Shown piece after piece: positions 5,430 to 8,092 of a stretch of 8,092 nucleotides of DNA. The translations under genes were made by a program, and so were the position numbers. A model generated the notes under the pieces. It saw only the letters and a program-made list of their open reading frames with translations. It had not been told where the DNA came from and ran no database searches. Source of the DNA: Campylobacterales bacterium (GTDB taxonomy: Bacteria > Campylobacterota > Campylobacteria > Campylobacterales > QNZT01); the NCBI GenBank assembly GCA_027056215.1, contig JALULO010000201.1, forward strand, positions 1 through 8,092, in the 5' to 3' direction. Each line of letters starts with the position of its first letter. Within the stretch, counting starts at the first letter, position 1.

Positions 5430-5473
5430 AAGTTAGGGTTATAGGTTTGGTCTCTTTTTTATCAAACTCATAG
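5430..5473 (-). promoter_or_regulatory. Promoter-like repeat, copy 4, with conserved upstream block
   Basis: This is the near-identical partner of 4359-4402 (41 of 44 positions), with minus-strand core CCAAACCTATAACCCTAACTT. The upstream block ends beside the terminator of the 51-aa gene, so terminator, promoter and start codon of the next gene follow one another within about 100 nt. Confidence 0.65.
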
Positions 5474-5475
5474 CA

Positions 5476-5502
5476 GAAAAAAATAGGAGATTACTCTCCT
5501 AT
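5476..5502 (-). terminator. Intrinsic terminator with the stop codon in its loop
   Basis: The 8-bp stem ATAGGAGA/TCTCCTAT (5495-5502 and 5483-5490) has a 4-nt loop containing the TAA of the 51-aa gene. It is followed on the minus strand by seven U. It is a compact, strong terminator, and overlap of the stop with the hairpin repeats the design at 5031-5066. Confidence 0.8.
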
Positions 5503-5646
5503 AACAAGGTAAGCTGGTCTGTAACCAACTTCCTCGTTTAAATCTTTAGACATTTTCTCGGCAATATAGATTGCCAGTTTAATGTCTTTTATGGGTACAG
5601 GCATGATAAGTACCTCATCCCGCATAAAAAATCTAATGAAACACAT
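5491..5646 (-). CDS. Small protein, 51 aa
   Basis: ATG at 5646 gives MCFIRFFMRDEVLIMPVP and so on, ending in ...RPAYLVIGE and TAA. Internal ATGs at codons 8 and 15 are possible alternative starts. A start at MPVPIKDIKLAIYIAEKM would remove the hydrophobic N-terminus and leave a tidy 37-aa helical-plus-strand protein. The case for a real gene rests on context: a promoter repeat 32 nt upstream (5679-5699), a strong terminator on the stop codon, and the same strand as its neighbours. No family is recognised. It would be the first protein gene of the minus block. Confidence 0.6.
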   Translation of the reverse strand: MCFIRFFMRDEVLIMPVPIKDIKLAIYIAEKMSKDLNEEVGYRPAYLVIGE

Positions 5647-5678
5647 AGCTATGAGTTTTAGGGGTTAGTACTGATAAT

Positions 5679-5699
5679 AGGTTAGGGCTGTGGGTTTAA
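5679..5699 (-). promoter_or_regulatory. Promoter-like repeat, copy 5
   Basis: The minus strand reads AAACCCACAGCCCTAACCT, matching the core of the other copies. The adjoining downstream bases (plus-strand GTACTGATAATAGGTTAGGG) match copy 1 (GTACTGATTATAAGTTAGGG) at 18 of 20 positions. It lies 32 nt upstream of the 51-aa gene. Confidence 0.55.
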
Positions 5700-5720
5700 T
5701 ACCTTTTTAGCATTATCTTA

Positions 5721-5834
5721 GGCTATGATTGTCCAATGATTTTGAAAACTGATTATCAATAGACAGTTTTCAATGTTTGTAGTTGAAACTGAAACCACAA
5801 ACAAAACAATCACAGCATAGAAAATGCTGTAGCC
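5721..5834 (-). ncRNA. Cloverleaf-like folded element in the divergent region
   Basis: Nested inverted repeats form a branched fold. The outer stem is GGCTA (5721-5725) with TAGCC (5830-5834), and the next stem is GATTGT (5727-5732) with ACAATC (5806-5811). Inside that are two hairpins, TTGAAAACTG/CAGTTTTCAA (5742-5751, 5764-5773) and 5775-5784 with 5793-5802. Beside it is CAGCAT/ATGCTG (5813-5818, 5824-5829). The second inner hairpin is fully paired on the minus strand through a G-U pair, but has an A-C mismatch on the plus strand. A minus-strand RNA is therefore favoured. It lies between the TATATTTG at 5937-5944 and the first minus gene, so it may be a small RNA or a 5' leader. A DNA cruciform is the alternative. 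Confidence 0.5.
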
Positions 5835-5922
5835 CTTACAATTAGTTGGAGATAAGAAAGTGTTTTTATTTTAGGTGGGGGGGGTGTTTAAAAAACAGAA
5901 GAATTAGGGGGCCTATATTTTG

Positions 5923-5968
5923 AGTACATCCACAATCAAATATATATTGTAAATTTATAGAATGTACT
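5923..5968. promoter_or_regulatory. Minus-strand host-type promoter inside a dyad
   Basis: The minus-strand TATATTTG (plus 5937-5944) fits the Bacteroidetes -7 consensus TAnnTTTG. No good -33 TTTG is seen. It is flanked by a perfect inverted repeat, AGTACAT (5923-5929) and ATGTACT (5962-5968). ACAATCAAA occurs twice (5932-5940 and 5969-5977). The layout suggests an operator that controls the promoter facing the minus block, perhaps bound by the winged-helix protein encoded at 6079. Confidence 0.45.
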
Positions 5969-6031
5969 ACAATCAAAATCACAAAGACCAGGTTACATTT
6001 CAATATGAAAAAAAAGTGTTAAGAATAAAAC

Positions 6032-6062
6032 TTTACATTTGTTAAAATTTATATTATATTTG
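6032..6062 (+). promoter_or_regulatory. Plus-strand Bacteroidetes-type promoter of the late operon
   Basis: TATATTTG at 6055-6062 matches TAnnTTTG. TTTA at 6032-6035 lies 19 nt upstream in the -33 position, and a TTTG at 6038-6041 is closer. The start codon at 6079 is only 16 nt further on, so the leader would be very short. It faces away from the minus promoter at 5937-5944, which fits divergent transcription. Confidence 0.5.
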
Positions 6063-6078
6063 TGCCAAAATTAGAGAT

Positions 6079-6435
6079 ATGGAAATAATTAAGAAAAAAT
6101 TGAACTTAGTGGAGGATGATTACTACAAAAAACATTTACAGTTAATTAATCCTATCTTACCACAACATCTTACTCCTAAAGAGATTGAAGTATTGGCAGC
6201 ATTCATGGCACTTAAAGGTGATATTGAAGCTAACAGGTTTGGTACTACGGCAAGGAAATTTGTAATGGAAAAGATTGGGATTTCTTATGCTGGGTTATCT
6301 AATTATCTGGCTTCACTTAAGGGAAAAGGGTTTATCAATGGTGAGACTATATTACCTATTTTATTTCCTAATCCAAGTTCACAGCAGTATTATTTTAAAC
6401 TTAATAATGTAGAATATGAGGAAGGACTTAAGTAA
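6079..6435 (+). CDS. Winged helix-turn-helix protein, probable regulator, 118 aa
   Basis: ATG at 6079, ending in TAA. The helix LTPKEIEVLAAFMAL (residues 31-45) leads to a helix-turn-helix, ARKFVMEKIGISYAGLSNYLASLKG (58-82). The sequence then turns into a wing (GFINGETILPILFP, 84-97) and a final strand, QYYFKLNN. This order is typical of winged-helix DNA-binding proteins. It is a cytoplasmic protein with no membrane segment. It is the first gene of the plus block, beside the divergent control region, and its last 20 nt overlap the next gene, so both are translated from one message. The likely role is control of late or divergent transcription, possibly at the dyad 5923-5968. The fold is well supported; the target is inference. 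Confidence 0.8.
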   Translation: MEIIKKKLNLVEDDYYKKHLQLINPILPQHLTPKEIEVLAAFMALKGDIEANRFGTTARKFVMEKIGISYAGLSNYLASLKGKGFINGETILPILFPNPSSQQYYFKLNNVEYEEGLK

Positions 6436-6808
6436 AGGCAATTTCAAAAGAGAAATCTCATTTGCTTTTTATGAGTATTTGAGAGAAAACAATCCTGAAC
6501 TTTTTAAAAAGGTGGTCAAATTGAATATTGGTCAATTTGAGCATATTATCAGTACCCCATTCAGAATGCTAAGAGAAGTAATCAAGGAAGGTACATTTGA
6601 AAATGTTAGAATAAGGTATCTTGGAATATTTGTTGTTAAAGAAGCAAGAATCAGAACACTTGCTAATAAGATAATTAAAAGGTATAAGAATGGTGAAGTA
6701 GATAAAAAGCTTTTTAGATATTACATTGATAGGATAATCAAGTATAGTGCAAGATTTCCTGATAAATTTAAACAAGAGGAGGTTGAAGAATGGATGTCTT
6801 TATATTAG
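6416..6808 (+). CDS. HU/IHF-like DNA-binding protein, 130 aa, tentative
   Basis: ATG at 6416 overlaps the previous gene; stop is TAG. Residues 37-75 resemble the HU/IHF core. An amphipathic helix (IGQFEHIISTPFRMLREVIKEG) is followed by VRIRYLGIFVVKEARI, which parallels the V-R-GFGTF-V-R turn and strand of HU proteins. The family's usual proline-tipped arm is replaced by a long Lys/Arg helix (TLANKIIKRYKNG, 81-93) and a charged C-terminal part (KFKQEEVEEWMSLY). IHF-type proteins are known in crAss-like phages, which fits. It may bend or compact phage DNA for transcription or packaging. The last 19 nt overlap the next gene. The family call is moderate because the two conserved glycines of the turn are reduced to one. 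Confidence 0.7.
   Translation: MRKDLSKGNFKREISFAFYEYLRENNPELFKKVVKLNIGQFEHIISTPFRMLREVIKEGTFENVRIRYLGIFVVKEARIRTLANKIIKRYKNGEVDKKLFRYYIDRIIKYSARFPDKFKQEEVEEWMSLY
6777..6782 (+). promoter_or_regulatory. Perfect Shine-Dalgarno AGGAGG before the 185-aa gene
   Basis: AGGAGG ends 7 nt before the ATG at 6790, an ideal spacing. It lies inside the codons for the acidic tail of the upstream protein. No other gene in the window has such a site, and Bacteroidetes leaders usually lack one. It therefore either raises translation of this gene or is a by-product of Glu codons. Confidence 0.5.
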
Positions 6809-7347
6809 AAAATGGAATAGTAAAACCTACTCCGGAATTACTTTTATTACCTGAGTTTAATCAGCTTTGGAATAGGTTTGAAGATAAAGAAATTGCAATG
6901 AAACTTTTAGCTTATGTTTATTTCTTTTCCTCTATGAGGAAAGAGAATGTATATGCAGGTTATACAGACCCTAATGAAAGGAAAGAGAAAATTATTAGTG
7001 GATTAAAAATCGATAGAAAGCTTATTAAGGACAATATAGATATAATCAATAAATGTATTGGTGTAATTAAACAGTTTCAAAAGGAAGCTTCTCCATCATT
7101 AAAATTTTATGAGTCAGCATTAAATGCTGCAAATAAAATGGCTAATTTTTTTAATAATTTTGACTTTAACAGGGTAAGCCCAAGAACAGGAATGCCTCTG
7201 TATAAACCTGCTGATATAACAAGAGCATTGAAGGATACTAATGAGATATTGAAAACGTTAACAAGTATGAAGGAAAAAGTGCATAAGGAACTATATGAAG
7301 CTTCTAAAGGTAAAGGTGGTAGGGAAATTAATTATTTTGAAAGGTGA
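6790..7347 (+). CDS. Conserved phage protein of the morphogenesis region, 185 aa
   Basis: ATG at 6790, chosen for the AGGAGG upstream and the 19-nt overlap with the previous gene; stop TGA. The layout matches a family I recall from crAss-like and other large phages. An N-terminal segment (ENGIVKPTPELLLLPEFNQLWNRF) precedes a helix ending in YVYFFSSMRKENVYAGY. Next come a helical middle with a conserved-looking KQFQKEASPSLKFYESALNAANKMANFF (about 93-121), then PLYKPADITRALKDTNEILKTL and a Lys/Gly-rich tail ending INYFE. In such phages the gene sits just upstream of terminase and portal genes. A structural or packaging role, for instance a small-terminase-like factor, is possible but unproven. 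Confidence 0.85.
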   Translation: MDVFILENGIVKPTPELLLLPEFNQLWNRFEDKEIAMKLLAYVYFFSSMRKENVYAGYTDPNERKEKIISGLKIDRKLIKDNIDIINKCIGVIKQFQKEASPSLKFYESALNAANKMANFFNNFDFNRVSPRTGMPLYKPADITRALKDTNEILKTLTSMKEKVHKELYEASKGKGGREINYFER

Positions 7348-7348
7348 T

Positions 7349-7375
7349 TTGACTTATTAAAAAATAATATATAAT
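7349..7375 (+). promoter_or_regulatory. Possible internal promoter before the 58-aa gene
   Basis: TTGACT (7349-7354) and TATAAT (7370-7375) are separated by 15 nt in the 57-nt gap after the 185-aa gene. This is the only sizeable gap in the plus operon. The elements resemble sigma70-type boxes, though spacing is short and Bacteroidetes mostly use other elements. A phage-specific late promoter is also possible. Confidence 0.3.
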
Positions 7376-7404
7376 TTTACAGCATAACTTTAAATTGTAA
7401 CACT

Positions 7405-7581
7405 ATGGCAACTAAAAGAAAAACAAAGGACAAAAAATGGATTCAAAAAGCTGTAAATCCTGCTCATAAAGGTTATTGTAGTGGTAAAAATTTTGGAGGA
7501 TCAAAATGTCCAAAAGGTAGTAAAAGATATAATCTTGCAAAAACATTTAAAAAGATGGCCAAACAAAGAAAAAAGAAGTAA
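7405..7581 (+). CDS. Small Lys-rich two-Cys protein, 58 aa, crAss-like signature
   Basis: ATG at 7405 to TAA at 7579-7581. The protein starts MATKRKTKDKKWIQKAV, continues NPAHKGYCSGKNFGG with a second Cys in SKCPKGSK, and ends in a basic helix, AKTFKKMAKQRKKK. About one third is Lys or Arg. Cysteines at residues 25 and 35 might join in metal binding with the nearby His21, but only one of the usual extra ligands is visible. Proteins of this type (WI.KAV..P.HKGYC) are, as I remember, common just before packaging genes in Bacteroidetes phages. This is one of the better taxonomic clues here. Function is unknown; a nucleic-acid-binding role would fit the charge. Confidence 0.85.
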   Translation: MATKRKTKDKKWIQKAVNPAHKGYCSGKNFGGSKCPKGSKRYNLAKTFKKMAKQRKKK

Positions 7582-7582
7582 T

Positions 7583-7756
7583 ATGAAAACAGAAAATAAA
7601 ATGGCAAAAAAGATTATGGATGACTTAAATAAGTCATCCAATGAGCCACAAAGGGAATACGTGATATACGCAAGTAGAAAACTAATTAACAGTTTTCATA
7701 ATGCAGTAATTGAAAAAATAAATCGTACCAATGACAAGAATATTAATAGTCCTTAA
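7583..7756 (+). CDS. Small hypothetical protein, 57 aa
   Basis: The start is ATG at 7583, two bases after the stop of the 58-aa gene. The same frame stays open upstream to 7481, but only by overlapping that better-supported gene, so the later start is chosen. The sequence (MKTENKMAKKIMDDLNKSS, then PQREYVIYASRKLINSFHNAVIEK) looks like two helices with a tyrosine-rich middle. It lies in the tightly packed plus operon. No family is recognised. Confidence 0.7.
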   Translation: MKTENKMAKKIMDDLNKSSNEPQREYVIYASRKLINSFHNAVIEKINRTNDKNINSP

Positions 7757-7767
7757 ATAAATTAAAA

Positions 7768-7905
7768 ATGAAAACTAACAAAACATTGGAATTGATGCTG
7801 AAAAAGCACAAAAAACGTAAAATTAAAGTCGAAGCTACTAAAGTGATGATTGGTAAACTTAATAGCAATGTAAAGAAAAGTGTAGAAACTATTGTAATGA
7901 ATTAA
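7768..7905 (+). CDS. Very small basic protein, 45 aa
   Basis: ATG at 7768, TAA at 7903-7905. It is highly basic (MLKKHKKRKIKVEATKVM) and probably one helix followed by a turn. It starts 11 nt after the previous stop and ends 4 nt before the next start, which supports a translated gene despite its size. Function is unknown; nucleic-acid contact is suggested by charge alone. Confidence 0.65.
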   Translation: MKTNKTLELMLKKHKKRKIKVEATKVMIGKLNSNVKKSVETIVMN

Positions 7906-7909
7906 TAGT

Positions 7910-8092
7910 ATGTTTGTATTATTAGAAACATTATTTGTAACAAATGATTATTCGCAAGAGTTTATTGATAGTATAATAAATTCTGGTGAATCATTGTTAC
8001 CATATATGGAGTCTGAGAAAGTTGCATTTAATGTAACTAATATTTCAACCATTGGTCCTGATAATAATACTGGTGGTTCTGTTATTACTATG
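7910..8092 (+). CDS. N-terminal part of a larger late protein, truncated by the window
   Basis: ATG at 7910 and 61 codons open to the window end. The visible part (MFVLLETLFVTNDYSQEFI, and later AFNVTNISTIGPDNNTGGS) begins with a hydrophobic strand or helix of about 10 residues. It then turns acidic and rich in Asn, Thr and Gly. This composition would suit a virion or beta-rich protein. The gene is placed where capsid or packaging genes would begin, but too little is seen to name it. Confidence 0.7.
   Translation, partial: MFVLLETLFVTNDYSQEFIDSIINSGESLLPYMESEKVAFNVTNISTIGPDNNTGGSVITM

Noticed and set aside
7481..7756. 91-aa reading of the 57-aa gene
   Set aside because: The extra N-terminal part lies out of frame across the well-supported 58-aa gene; the ATG at 7583 is the sensible start.
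6079..8092. Stop-codon recoding as in some crAss-like phages
   Set aside because: TAA, TGA and TAG all end genes at sensible, overlapping or closely spaced positions.

Overview
The window looks like part of a tailed phage of Bacteroidetes hosts, most likely crAss-like (Crassvirales). The evidence is: low GC; mostly no Shine-Dalgarno leaders; two divergent TATATTTG elements matching the Bacteroidetes -7 promoter consensus (TAnnTTTG); two opposed gene blocks with tRNA-like genes; and a plus block opening with a winged-helix protein, an HU/IHF-like protein, a 185-aa conserved phage protein and a 58-aa Lys-rich protein. These proteins resemble those I associate with the start of crAss-like morphogenesis regions. 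The assignment is from memory and was not searched. Stops TAA, TGA and TAG are all used as ordinary stops, so there is no sign of recoding.

Layout. 1-120: probable C-terminus of a plus-strand gene running into an inverted-repeat terminator that works in both directions. 193-1364: no convincing protein gene. The minus strand instead carries dense RNA structure: an RNA of about 820 nt (541-1364) with at least four GAAA-capped hairpins and a long-range helix, then a branched element ending in a U tract (409-508), then a second branched RNA with its own U tract (193-385). 1390-1472 and 4412-4495: two tRNA-like genes on the minus strand with perfect acceptor and T arms but a strange middle. 1588-5646: six minus-strand protein genes (229, 207, 98, 146, 114 and 51 aa), mostly transcribed singly. 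Five of the six have an upstream copy of a promoter-like repeat, and five end in a hairpin. 3108-4016: about 900 nt without genes, containing a 22-nt palindrome, CTCATAG repeats and TA tracts; this is a candidate origin or control region. 5647-6078: divergent control region with a cloverleaf-like folded element, a G8 tract and a dyad around the minus promoter. 6079-8092: plus-strand operon of seven genes, the last cut by the window end.

How it fits together (inference). The minus block looks like early genes, each with its own promoter copy, possibly read by the phage RNA polymerase. It ends in tRNA-like and giant-RNA genes. The plus block begins with DNA-binding proteins and leads toward packaging and capsid genes. 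The strongest candidate for something special is the large RNA at 541-1364, whose size, ornate folding and tRNA neighbour recall the GOLLD and ROOL giant phage RNAs. Next are the repeated promoters and the 146-aa protein, whose motif order recalls Csx20-type proteins linked to type III CRISPR signalling.
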